Shown here: positions 40,211 to 50,942 of the stretch, piece by piece
Layout: every line of letters starts with the position of its first letter
Numbering within the stretch: position 1 is the stretch's first letter
Assembly: GCA_029948255.1 (NCBI GenBank)
Contig: JALIZF010000971.1
Coordinates: forward strand, 54,540-118,539
DNA: 64,000 nucleotides
Direction: 5' to 3'
Origin: Telmatactis stephensoni
Lineage: Eukaryota > Cnidaria > Anthozoa > Actiniaria > Isophelliidae
Made by a program: the position numbers and the translations under genes
The notes under the pieces: generated by a model
Told to the model about the DNA's origin: nothing
Database searches by the model: none
Seen by the model: only the letters and a program-made list of their open reading frames with translations

Positions 40211-41168
40211 ATTACTCGTGCCCAGGCCTCTAGGCCGGGAACGAGTTATAAAACGCGATTGTTTCTTTTTATTTTTCTTTCGTCGTCTCGAGAATGCAGC
40301 TTTCTTGCGCAATCGGTCCCTGATTGGTTAAGAACGTAAAAAACAATGCCCTTCATTCATCACCTCCGTAGTGAACGCCAGCGAGGAACTTTAGGAATGC
40401 AAGATGGCCGACTACAAAGAAAATAGCTTTCAGAGACAGGCTTTTCCTGCAGTAGCACAATGTAATTTGGAGCTTTTAACTCGAGGTATACCTATATACT
40501 TATAAGAGCTTAAGAATGGGCTGTTAGTTTGAGCTTCATCTCCAATACTTTGACCAAATATCGAACTCTAAATGGAGTACTTGAAAGAGAACCCTCGCGA
40601 TAAACATGGATAAAGAGTATTTCCTATGAGCTGTGAATCTACGAATTTCTCATCCAACATGTTGCTAAACGAACATACGTAGAAGCAAGTCAATTGTATT
40701 CCTCATTCAAGCATTCAAGAGATCTTGAGAGGTTTTTGTACTGAATTTTAATACGGAATTCTACAGCAGACCATTGCATGGAACGGATAGGTTCCATTGA
40801 CCTTGTTGGTCACGTAACGTCTTTTATTATTTAAAACATCCGAAACACGAACGAAAAAATTCACGATTTGTTATTGTGTCAAAAACGCCGTTGTAAAAGT
40901 CTTTACAGCAAACAATTGAGATACATAGTGAAATTAAAAGGTGAATAAACTGGTATATTTTTGCATGTCGGAGATATCTAACTGCTGACAGACAAATTGA
41001 CTAATCAGGTATTCTTTAAAAAGGTCAAAAACGGTCTTTATTAATTGTTACGGTTAAGTGAAGAATGCGTGAAACGGCTCGGGGAAGAGTACGAACGAGG
41101 CCGGTCATTGAAGCCTCTCCAAGGACACCGCTCCCAGGGCACGAGTGAACGCACGTGTGCGTCTAGTT
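40211..41168 (+). mobile_element. Non-autonomous Helentron-like element, copy 2
   Basis: Starts ACTCGTGCCCAGGCC after TT and ends GTGTGCGTCTAG before TT. The empty site in the copy F upstream region (about 34.11 kb) reads AATAATTCAAGA. A hairpin-capable ACGCACGTGTGCGT lies just inside the CTAG end, preceded by GGGCACGAGTGAACG. Related over much of its length to 36568-38001 read in reverse. Confidence 0.65.
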
Positions 41169-41196
41169 CAAGATTTTTCTTCGCGATTCATAGAAA

Positions 41197-41532
41197 ATGA
41201 ATTTCTATGCCTTGGTCATCCTGTGTATTGACATAACGTCACCAATCAGTTGTTCACAAAACACCTGTCCAGTTGTACGATATACTGGCAGCTTTGACTC
41301 TAAAAACCACGTGAAGAACCACGCCCTCCTTGGACACTCCTACAAGAACCTATCAACTCAAATCATCCAACAATGCTTCAGTGTGTGTGTCCGAGACTGT
41401 AGATGTGTGTCCTATCAAATGAGTGGCACACGATGTGAGTTGGTAGATGAGAACAGACACACAGCTCCTGACAGCTTTAAGCCAGCGTCTGGATACATAT
41501 ACTTTGAACTCAAACAGAAGTTGAAAAATAAG
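41197..41532 (+). pseudogene. Copy G: orphan first exon of the PAN-EGF-fibrinogen-like family
   Basis: The exon is open from MNFYALVILCIDITSPISC through the PAN/apple-like domain to a normal donor (AATAAG|GTACAG). After about 110 bases of intron-like sequence, similarity to the other copies stops. No exon 2 occurs downstream before the next gene region. Without it the transcript would give only a signal peptide plus PAN domain and a short intron-encoded tail (VQICYDELAM-stop), a possible small secreted protein. Truncation by the terminal duplication breakpoint is the simplest reading. Confidence 0.8.
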
Positions 41533-41874
41533 GTACAGATTTGTTATGATGAGCTAGCCATGTGAATGTTTCATCAAATTTTCTCTTGAATGTTGTAAAA
41601 TTCACTGGAAAAAGTGATCAATTCCATAGTATGTAAGAATTGTGTAAAAATCATGGAAAGGTACCGTAAATTTCAATTTACAAGATTATTCCCCATTTAC
41701 AGGGTTTTGTGATTTTTGAGGGTTTCAGGAAGATTTTGTAAAAATCCTGTAGAAATCCTGTAAAAATCCTGTAAAAAACGAGATCTCACAAAGATAATAT
41801 AACAAAAGACCTCTAAGAGGTCATGTGGTTGCTGAGACAAGGCTCTCATGCAAGACAAATATAATATTAGTAAT
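41533..41874. other. Cluster end, no gene
   Basis: Past about 41.6 kb the duplication unit ends. A short imperfect tandem of AAATCCTGTA units lies near 41.73-41.78 kb. Nothing else supported. Confidence 0.4.
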
Positions 41875-42184
41875 GTACGAGTCAAATCCAAGGGTGCCCA
41901 TCCCCCCCGGGCATTTGACTTTTCATGCAGCTCAAGATGAACTCTAGGAAATGGCGATAAAAACACAGGAAACCCAAAATGATGGTCATGGTCTTCCTGT
42001 GGTTACGACTCAAATGCTTTCTGTGTATTTTTAAAGATGGCTGCCACTCGTCAAATGCCCGCCCGTTCGGTCAATATTCGACGTCAAATTCCCCACTATA
42101 TGGAACTCAAGTCTTGTCAAATGCCCCAGGTATGCCCGGGGGGGGAGAGGGGGGCGATGGGGACCCTTGGATTTCACTCCGTAC
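41875..42184. mobile_element. MITE with G/C-rich inverted ends
   Basis: The left end GTACGAGTCAAATCCAAGGG and the GGGCATTTGAC inside it pair with the complement at 42115-42184, which contains a short extra G-rich run. Total about 310 bp. Target duplication is unclear. Confidence 0.6.
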
Positions 42185-43118
42185 ATAAATTACAAGTGAA
42201 AAATCACGAGTAATGGATTTGAGGTTATTCTTACGTAGCAGTCAATTGAATGATCATTTTCTCTACTGAGAGAATAAAATAAATTATGATTTCATTTTCT
42301 TTTCTCGGGGATGGGAGCATTTGATGTTCTCAAGGGTATGGGAAGTATGAGTATTTTAGCCCAGGGTTAAAGCCAACCACATGGGTGGGGGTTAAAAACT
42401 AAATGAATGAATGGTATTCAACTCTTACTTCATTGCCTGGGCAATGCCATTGCTATGAATGTCTGTAAGCATACTATTTAAAATTCCCTTTACTCAAAAA
42501 TCCAGTTTGACTTGCTCCAAGTCTCAAATGTTAATTTTTCCGCAGTTTGGGGTCCCGTGTTATCAGTATTCAGATAACACAGGGATCCCAAACAGCATCC
42601 CAAATAATCTAAAAATTAACAGGAGAGACAGGGGCAGAGTCCAGTCCAGCCATCGCGAAAGTGCTCCGATGTAGTTTGAATATTTAAATTTACTGCACTA
42701 GAAGTACTTAGTACTCACACAGGAATAACCGTGGGGTACTTTGACCAAGTTTGTACTTCTTTTTTCACAAAAAAAGGTTCAAGTCCTTTAAATTTCAAAA
42801 AAAGCATTTTCTTCTTGTAGAAATGAAATATGCATGAATTTTGTTTCGACTGTGTAGGGCCAAAAACATTCATATCTTTCTCAACTCAGTTTTTGTCTTT
42901 TGCTAAACCCATGTTTATTTTTATTCAAGACATTGTAATTGTGCTTAATTTGGAAACAGAAGCTCTAAACAAAAGAGTTGAAGCATTTTTTCAATGAAAA
43001 AAAATTTCAATGAAACATTCCTACCAAGTTTCATTGATTTTTTGATAAAATGGGTAAGTTTAATGGGTCCTCTAATTTTCCCTAGCAACAGTTAAAGTAA
43101 ATAAGTAAGTGCACCCTT
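42185..43118. other. No feature recognised
   Basis: Low-complexity AT-rich DNA with short inverted strings only; no coding frame with family features on either strand. Confidence 0.3.
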
Positions 43119-43860
43119 AAGGTGACTGACTACATGTTCTTTGGAGAAAAAAATGAGAAATGAGCTTTAATCATGTAATTCCAAAAGTCACAGGACAGAA
43201 ATATAATTACCATAGCTGGAAAGGGCACATCAAAATTAGTAAAACTATGAAGTTTGAATGAAGTAACTTTCAAACTCACGAAGATATGAATTTTCCGAAA
43301 TCGAAATTTTGTATGAAAACATTCACTGGTAGGCAAGAGATGCCTACCAGCAAAGGTTTTCTTACAAATTCACACTTTTCAAAAATTCATATTCTCACGA
43401 GTTTTGGATGTAATTCCTTCAAACTTCATTGTTCTGCTAACTTTAACATGCTCTTTCCAGCTATGGTAATTCTTTTTGTTTCACGAATTTAAAAATACCT
43501 GATAAAAGCTCATTGTTCAATCCACAATTCTCTGGAATGAAATTTAATGCTGGTTTCAAAAATGAAAAGTAGAATGGGTGTCATTGAGTGGCTGCCTATT
43601 TGCGGGTTTTTGAGCTAAAAAACATGCCCCAGAAGTAATTAGAAAAAAAATACAATTCCCAAAATAATAGCTCTACAAGGACAACAATCAGACAAAATTT
43701 AGCCACTGGTATCTTCTCTGTAATAATATAATGACTCAACTATACCTTCATTTCTTGACTTTTGTAAATAAATTGAAAAAAAAACATTAAATGGCACTCC
43801 AGAAAATTGTGGTTTGAACAAGTTCCATCATTATTCTTCTCCAAAGTAGTCAGTCACCTA
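43119..43860. mobile_element. 742-bp foldback element
   Basis: Ends AGGTGACTGACTAC and GTAGTCAGTCACCT are exact inverses. The interior is a long imperfect palindrome with its centre at CTGGTAGGCA/TGCCTACCAG (about 43327-43350). The right arm is longer, through an extra segment at 43.57-43.83 kb. The mirror-image open frames on both strands are products of the palindrome. Confidence 0.7.
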
Positions 43861-44389
43861 ATTTGAATGATACATATAGCAGTCTTACAGGGTATTGAAG
43901 AGGAGTGAATAAATTTAAGACTCTTAACACAAAATAATGTTTAATAATTGCAACTTAGTAACACTTTTTCTCTTAACACTTTTCCCGATTGATTTATATA
44001 TGAAACTCAAAGATTGTTTAAAAAAGGAATAAACAATTTTAATAATGTATATGAGGTATATTAACACCTGAGGAATACAGTGAAATAAGATCTCAGTTTG
44101 AGTTTTGACTTTTAACAAATTGTGAGTATTATGAAATGAAAAATATTGAGTTACATTGACTGTTTTGGAGGAGTTTTCATTAATACATTAAAACAATTTT
44201 AGTGCAATGTGGTCTTTAGGGTAATACACCATAATTTCCTTGTGTTTTGTTATCATTCAACCGTTAAAGTTTTGTTAATAGACACTGGTTGACAGGTTAA
44301 TGAAAACCAATCTAAAGTAAACTGCAGGTATTAATATGTCTCAGAAATTATTAATATTACTAACTCAACAGTGCAAAGCGAAATGGAAA
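43861..44389. other. No feature recognised
   Basis: AT-rich DNA between the foldback element and the repeated RPA-tail segments. It could contain the 3' end of the Helentron, but no clear hairpin plus terminus was found. Confidence 0.3.
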
Positions 44390-44965
44390 CAACTAATAGA
44401 CTTATAAGTAAATACTAAATACTTATAAATTAGAGTACAAACACCAAAAGTGTGCAACATAAATAGCACCAAATACTGCTATTTTATGCCAACTGTATTT
44501 AATTAGTGTTATTTAGTATTAAATTATGCAAACTACTTCACACTTTTAGTGTTTGTACTCTAGTTTGTCCTTCTTTCACTAATAGTGATTTTAAAAGTTT
44601 GACCTGACATGATTTGGGTGACTTCTTTTTCTGTGAATCTATTAACACAACAATGTAAAGCGAGATGGAGAAAGCTGATAGACTCATAAATACTGCTAAT
44701 TAGTTTGTCCTTTTCACTAAGGAGCTGTTTATATGGAGGTGAGCCAGCCTGGTAAGTGAGGTGAATTCTTTTGTTTCCTTTTCCCTGGGGGCCAGAGAAC
44801 AAAAGAAGTCAGACTGCTTATGAGGCTGGCTTGCCTCCACATAAACAGCCCTTAACAGTGATTTTAAAAGTTTGACCCAACATGATTTGGATGACCTCTT
44901 TTTCTGTGATTTGATTATTAACACAACAATGTAAAACAAGATCGAAAAAGCTGATAGACTTATAA
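44390..44965 (-). repeat. Repeated copies of the RPA-like 3' end, with two MITEs
   Basis: Three partial copies of the final 100-150 bases of the RPA-like ORF (45498-45610) lie downstream, at about 44845-44965, 44565-44717 and 44390-44432. Minus-strand translation keeps MSGQTFKITISE and KDKLISSIYES in pieces. A 128-bp TA-flanked MITE (44433-44560, ends GAGTACAAACAC) and a 132-bp TAA-flanked MITE (44721-44852, ends GGAGCTGTTTAT) separate them. Confidence 0.65.
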
Positions 44966-45497
44966 GTAAATCTGCAAACATTCAGAGATTGTTTCCATCA
45001 CAATATGATTGTGATTCTTGTGGTTTCAAGGTGATAGCGATGAAACATCTTTTTGAACAATTTTTTATTCAGGGTATTTTTTTTTTCATCTTTTTGTTTT
45101 GTTTTGTTTTGGTTTTTTGTTGTTGTTGTTTTTTGTTTTTGTTTTTTCATTTTTGACAAAGAAAATGTTTAGATAAGGTAGAGAATTGAATATAAAAGAA
45201 ATTTCAATAAGAAAGAAGATCACAGTGGTTGATCTGAAAGCACCAGTTGATCATAATAAAATATCTTACTATAATTTGGGATTCCTCTGTTATTGGTCAG
45301 ACAATTAGCTATCGTGCAAGGTTGTCATACCTTTCACTAAAGTCTACTACTGGATCTGTATTTATGTATACAAAAACAACAACAACAATAAAAAAACACT
45401 ACTCATTTGAAAGCTGGTTTCAGGTGATTCCTTACAAGTTTTAGTAACTTCCTTTAAAAGTTTGATGTAAAGTGAGATGGAAAAAAACCTGACAGAT

Positions 45498-46547
45498 TTA
45501 TAAGTAAATACTGCTAATTAGTTTGTCCTTCTCACTCACAGTTAATTTAAGAGTTTGGCCTGACATCTTTTGAATCAGCTCTTCTTCTGTAAAATCTGCA
45601 AGTACTTTACCAAATCTATTCTGCAAAAATGTGTTCATAACTGTACCTAGTGCAGTGTATATTAACAGATTGGAGGTCACTGCATCTTTAACTACTAGTT
45701 TTGAGACTGATGAATCTTGAAGTTCAGTAACAAGTGTTGTCAGTTTGCATTTGGGACACTTAACAGTACTGATATCACTTTGATCTTTTAACTGAATCTT
45801 AGTATTACACATCAGACAGCTTTTGTATTGAGAGATGTTAATTGCCACAAGAAACACACATAGTTCTTTGCCATATAAGCTTATATTTTCTTCTGTTACA
45901 GTACTTTCAATATCTGGTATAGGTTTGACAGTTGTGTATTTTGTAGTGGAAAGATATTTTTGGTCATTGAAAGTTCGTACACTAAGGTTTTCTAAAATAT
46001 AAGATTTCCCTATCTCTATGTAAGTGACGTCTTCCCAGACAACTAGTTTTATGGTCTTTTTTTCATCAGCTATGAGGTAATCAGTTTTCTTTAACATGTT
46101 TCCTCTCACATTAACTTGTTCTGTGCACTTTTTCTCGAGAACCTTACATTTTATAGAAATAGATTGGAAATCAGAAATGTTGATTATGTCTGATACTTCA
46201 TATGAGGTCTGAGAAAATTTTTTGTCATGAGTATAACTCACTGTATTAGGTAGGATACGGGATTTCTTTCTGATTATGTATTCCTCTTCTGTTCCACGAG
46301 AACGTTTAGTAGAAAGTTGAAGATTGTCAATACTAATTGACATTTTTTTGTCTTGAATTTCTTTGAAAGTTCGTCTTTTTTCAGGAGAGTAACAAAGGGC
46401 CCTGATTGCCTTTGTTGGTGATGTTTGAAATTGAAACTCAAAGTAGGTACTTCCGCTGTTTGGTGATCTGATATCACTGACTTTGTGAACAAATCCAGTC
46501 AGTTGACTCGGGTCATCAGTGTTGTGAAATGAAGGTCTATAAAACAT
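45498..46547 (-). CDS. RPA-like single-stranded-DNA-binding protein
   Basis: Open frame of 349 aa starting MFYRPSFHNTDD. The N-terminal part (GFVHKVSDIRSPNSGSTYFEF) and the middle part (residues ~115-230, with IKLVVWEDV and IGKSYILENLSVR) resemble OB folds of replication protein A large subunit. Residues ~240-275 hold a C-x2-C...C-x2-C zinc ribbon (CLMC...CPKC). Such RPA-like ORFs occur in Helitrons, where they are thought to bind the displaced strand, and this one follows the helicase ORF on the same strand. An acceptor-like TTTTATAG at about 46537 suggests it may be the last exon of a longer gene with exons at 47.2-47.9 kb. An independent host gene is the alternative. Confidence 0.7.
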   Translation of the reverse strand: MFYRPSFHNTDDPSQLTGFVHKVSDIRSPNSGSTYFEFQFQTSPTKAIRALCYSPEKRRTFKEIQDKKMSISIDNLQLSTKRSRGTEEEYIIRKKSRILPNTVSYTHDKKFSQTSYEVSDIINISDFQSISIKCKVLEKKCTEQVNVRGNMLKKTDYLIADEKKTIKLVVWEDVTYIEIGKSYILENLSVRTFNDQKYLSTTKYTTVKPIPDIESTVTEENISLYGKELCVFLVAINISQYKSCLMCNTKIQLKDQSDISTVKCPKCKLTTLVTELQDSSVSKLVVKDAVTSNLLIYTALGTVMNTFLQNRFGKVLADFTEEELIQKMSGQTLKLTVSEKDKLISSIYL

Positions 46548-47359
46548 GATTTTGAGTAAGAATACTGTTCATGCATTTATAATCAAACTCATTAATAATT
46601 GATGAGAGAAAAAACAGAAACAAGGTCTTGATAGAAAATATTTTGTTCAATCAGAGTTTTGTCTAGTATTCAAGGTTTCAGAAAATTCAAGTTGGTTTCA
46701 AAATGATCATATAATACAAGCACGAGTCGATTTGATGAAATATAAGGGAAATTTATTGATTCAGAAATTACATTTTTAAAAACTATGATAGACAATTCAT
46801 ATCTTCTACTAACTTAGATTTTACTTGTTTACTGTATTTGATTTTGTATTGTTTGTACTTACTCAATCCAAGCATTTGATTTATGTGACATTTCAGAGTT
46901 ATCTGAAAGTACAACCATTTTTATTTATTAATACATTTTTTCAGATATTATCAAAAATATGCTGCAACTTAAGCTGCACTACTTTTAATTACGTCATTGG
47001 TTGTCATAGAAAAATTATAGATATTTTGGTAACAGCAGATTAAATCATCTAGATAAGCAGGAAATAAGGAAAAAGAGGGGAGAGGATGTGTGAATACAGA
47101 CAGCACACACATTTGAACCAGTCTTTTTGTACATGAATGTATCAATGTATTATGATATTGGCATATTGTCAGCCTACCTTCAAATTCTTCAGCAGAAGAT
47201 TCTACATGTACTTCTGTTTCTTGACTGGCTTTGGTTATGTCTGCTATGTGTGAGGGAAGTAGGTGTTAACATAACCATTTGTTATAACATTTTGCTTGAT
47301 GATGCAAGTCATGAATAAATAGAGAAAAGAATCAGAGGCTGCTTTGTTAACTTAATTGT

Positions 47360-47935
47360 ATTAATCATCTAGGATGTACATGTACCTTCTGGAAATATGT
47401 CATCAAATGGTTCTGTCAAAGATTCACTTTCAACTTGTTTCTGTGTGGCCTGGGTTGTCTGTGTGATGTTAGACGCAGATGGGTCTTCTGTTGAGGAAAA
47501 ATGTATTGATTTTACTTGGATGATAATATCAATCAGTACAGTCTGAACTATTTCACAGATAAATCATATTAATCATCTAGGATGCACATGTACCTTCTGG
47601 AAATATGTCATCAAATGGTTCTGTCAAAGATTGACTTTCAACTTGTTTCTGTGTGGCCTGGGTTGTCTGTGTGATGTTAGACGCAGATGGGTCTTCTGTT
47701 GAGGAAAAATGTATTGATTTTACTTGGATGATAATATCAATCAGTACAGAACTATTTCACAGATAAATCATCTTTATACATGCAAGAATACATGTATAAT
47801 GCTAATACATGCTATACATGTACATGTACCTTCTGGATGGATATGATCAAATGGTTGTATTAAAGATTCACTTTCTGTTTGTTGGATTGCTTTGGTTGTG
47901 TCTGTGTTTGTGATGTTTAAGGAAGACAGCTTTCC
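47360..47935 (-). repeat. Tandemly duplicated exons, 208-bp unit plus a diverged third
   Basis: Positions 47360-47567 and 47568-47775 are near-identical direct repeats. Each contains, on the minus strand, an exon-like stretch between CTCAACAG and CAGAAG|GTACATGTAC. It encodes DPSASNITQTTQATQKQVES and then ESLTEPFDDIFPE with phase 1 at both ends. A diverged third copy (about 47828-47935) encodes KLSSLNITNTDTTKAIQQTE and then SESLIQPFDHIHPE with the same phases. Symmetric exons can be duplicated without breaking a frame. They probably belong to the gene ending in the RPA-like ORF, but the joining splice phase to 46537 does not fit directly, so an exon is missing or the link is wrong. Confidence 0.45.
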
Positions 47936-48966
47936 TGACATGGGAAAATTACCAGTTAAAATTTTGGTTGAATGATGCAATGTAAAGCAATATAATAGAA
48001 TATCATGCTGATTCTACAATACAGTTGTATGTCAGTAATAGTATCAATGGGTATTAACCTTTTTTGTTCTTCTTGGAATGGAATTTTTTTTTGGTAGTAA
48101 TCTGTGTATGAATGAATATTCAAATATCAATAAAAACAGTAGCAATGCAGTAATGATGGATGATAATGTCCATATGAAATTGCTTGTGTCATAAGTTTTT
48201 GTTGGTTTTGTTTTGTTTGTTTAAATCTCAACTTACTTTTTTTATACTTGACATGTTCTTGGTTGAATAAACTAAAAATGTGGAAAAAGTGACATTGAAT
48301 AAATTGCAATTTAAAACAGCAATGCAGAGGTGAAAGATTCAACTTTTGGTTTGTTTGATAACCAACTTGAGTGATCTTTGAACCTGCTCAAATTTGCAAG
48401 AGTTTCAATAATTTTTCTACAGGTGTAATACAAGTATTGCTTCAAAAATAATCAAGCATTTTTTAGTAGCTATAGACTGTTTCCTAAAATGGCTGGTGGT
48501 AAGGAGTGAAATCTTTAAAACAGAGAGTGCTAAACATTTGCTATAATTGGATCCTTGAAATTGATTGCAATACGTCATAGGTTTTCACTTGATGTTTTCC
48601 AGAAGTTTATCTGAAGAAATTTTAGACCCTTTTCCCAGAAATGATAGCTACATTGTAGGGCACTTTTTAATAACTATATTAATTACCTTAATTGGAATGT
48701 TTTGCTTTGAACTATTGCAAGCTAAAAGAGGCAAAAAAGAGAAAGCTACAATATTATAAAAATAATATGATGTATATGGAAGTATATTTTGAAATGCTAT
48801 GCATTCAGAATTAGCTTACCTTTAATTCAAAGGTAGGGTGGTTGAAACTTGAATGATTAACATACAGTGTAGATCTAAAAAATGGCAAAGAATTCAAATT
48901 TAAGAGTTTATCACATATCTTAACACATAATATCATCATTGAAAACCATCTTAAAATTGATTTATG
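47936..48966. other. Spacer between RPA-like and helicase genes
   Basis: AT-rich. On the plus strand 48602-48759 an acceptor-like TTTTCCAG precedes 52 codons with one hydrophobic stretch (IVGHFLITILITLIGMFCF) and a basic tail. A single isolated exon is not enough to call a gene. Confidence 0.3.
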
Positions 48967-50942
48967 TCAAACAATCCTAAAAGTGTTAATAATAGCACAA
49001 ATAGATTTATGGTCTGTGAAATATGTTTCTAATATCTCTACTTTGATATGTTCAGTAGGTATATTTGTATAAATATGATCAATACAAGTTTTGTTGTTAG
49101 TAGTGTAGGAAGACACTAACTGCTTATATCCAAAGTCATTGATGAATAGATTGTACAAAGAGGTTCTCTCTGTGGTGTTCAGCCAATTAACATTAAAATC
49201 ACCAATAAATACATTGAAATGTGATGACTCAGATATTAATATTTCAGATAATAGCTGACACATGTGAGTCAATGACACACTTGGTGATCGATATATACCA
49301 AATATGTGGACATGTGGAGCAGTAATTAATCTGATAGCAGTTATTTCAACACCATTTAAATTTCTCGATTGTGGATAGCCAGGATAGAAATCTAATTTAC
49401 TGTATGTTGCCATTCCACCAAATGGTCTTGCACATATATTATTGTTTGCTATTCTATCATCATTTCTAAACAAAATATAGTTCTGAATAGCATATGTGGT
49501 GTTATTATCAGATTGACTAAATCTTGTTTCTGAGAATATATTGACATCAGTGCTTGAGTAATTCAAGTCATTACGGACATCATCAATATGTCTATGCAAT
49601 GACCTTGCATTTAAATAGCAGATTTTTAATGATGCTTGATCAAGATTGTAAAGAGGAGTTAGACACAACTCCAATTTAGCCTCAGTTCTTAAACGCTGCA
49701 TTTCCTTGACTACAGAAACATCTACAGCTATCTTATCTTCTGAAAGGTCTGTAATATGTAAACCTTCTATAGTTGTGACTCTACTCAAGCCTACATAATG
49801 GATATGAGGTATTGCTCTTGATGTGTTAAAATTGACAACTATTTTTGTTTGAGTAGAACCCTGTGACCTGTGGATGGTCTTAGCAGCAGCAGGCCTTAGA
49901 GGAAACTGTCTTCTCACTATCTGTATTGTTCTATTTCTACCCACAGCAAACTGCGATGTAACAGATTTGATAGGTGTCCATCTATGATCAATGCCTTGTA
50001 CATATAAATGTCTATTTTCATGTCTAGTTTTCTTGCCAACATCAGCATAGTCAAACTGTACCCATATAATACCTGATGGTTTATTTGCATCTTGCAACTG
50101 AATGAATTTGATCACATTACTAGCACCATTTGTCAAACCATCATCTGTTCTTATGTTTAGAGAAATATCTGTTCTTTCACCGACTGAAAGATTTAATGCT
50201 GTATATAATTGACTGGTTTTATTTGGTTGATCGAATGGAATTTGCTGCATTATTTTATCTCTTAAAGCCTGGGTTGAAGCTCCAATTACACTGTCATGTG
50301 CTTTGATGGTATACTTCGGACCAGCCATAATATGATGAACTCTATTGTTAAAGCTGTTTACTTTAGCATTTTGTATAAAGAAATGAGGGGCGTCTAGTGG
50401 ATAATTCCTGTCAGTGGGTTGTATTAACCTCTCTTTGAATTTTATGATATCCTGTGGAGTATGTTTACCCTCTCTCAACCTATTTAACATTTCTGCAAAC
50501 AACTTACTCTCTCTTTGTCTCATTATTTGTTTTAATTCAAACATCTTAAAATGTTCTTTCCAAAGGTTAGGGGCTAGAATGCTATATTCAGAATTATCTA
50601 TGTCTTTAAATATATATCCATCCATGACTGGTTTCAGCTGGAATAGATCACCTATAGCAACAATACTGACACCACCAAAGGGTAATGGGCTACCTTTAAT
50701 GTCCTTAAGTCTATTATTAATTTGCACATGAAACATACTATTACCAACCATGGATATCTCATCTATGAATATCAGTTTGACTGCTCCTAGCTTACATCTT
50801 AAAGTATTTAGTCTACTTGAATCAAGTTTTTTATAAGTTTTCAAGGAATGGAAGGCAGATATTCCCAGAGCTGTATGTATGGTGTTACCCTTAATATTAT
50901 AAGCAGCTGTACCAGTAGGTTGCTAACATTAATACCATTACT
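48967..50942 (-). CDS. Helentron helicase C-terminal part fused to endonuclease
   Basis: Continuous frame of 625 codons from 50844 to the stop at 48967; the same frame is open further upstream to about 50927. Residues ~20-40 (KLIFIDEISMVG) are the Walker B of a Pif1/RecD-like superfamily 1B helicase. Motifs FDQPNK...GERTDISLNIRTDDGLTNGA and the KTIHRSQGST motif near residue 330 complete it. From about residue 400 (LKICYLNARSLHRHIDD) to the end lies an endonuclease/exonuclease/phosphatase fold with GDFNVNW and a terminal TDHKSI, as in non-LTR retrotransposon endonucleases. In Helentrons this domain is fused to the helicase as here. The upstream Walker A segment is in another frame, so the whole protein is not made from this copy. 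Confidence 0.8.

Noticed and set aside
43130..43492. Two mirror ORFs with similar peptides
   Set aside because: Products of the foldback palindrome at 43119-43860.
48602..48759. Plus-strand exon with acceptor and transmembrane-like segment
   Set aside because: A single isolated exon between Helentron genes on the other strand; no partner exons or family match.
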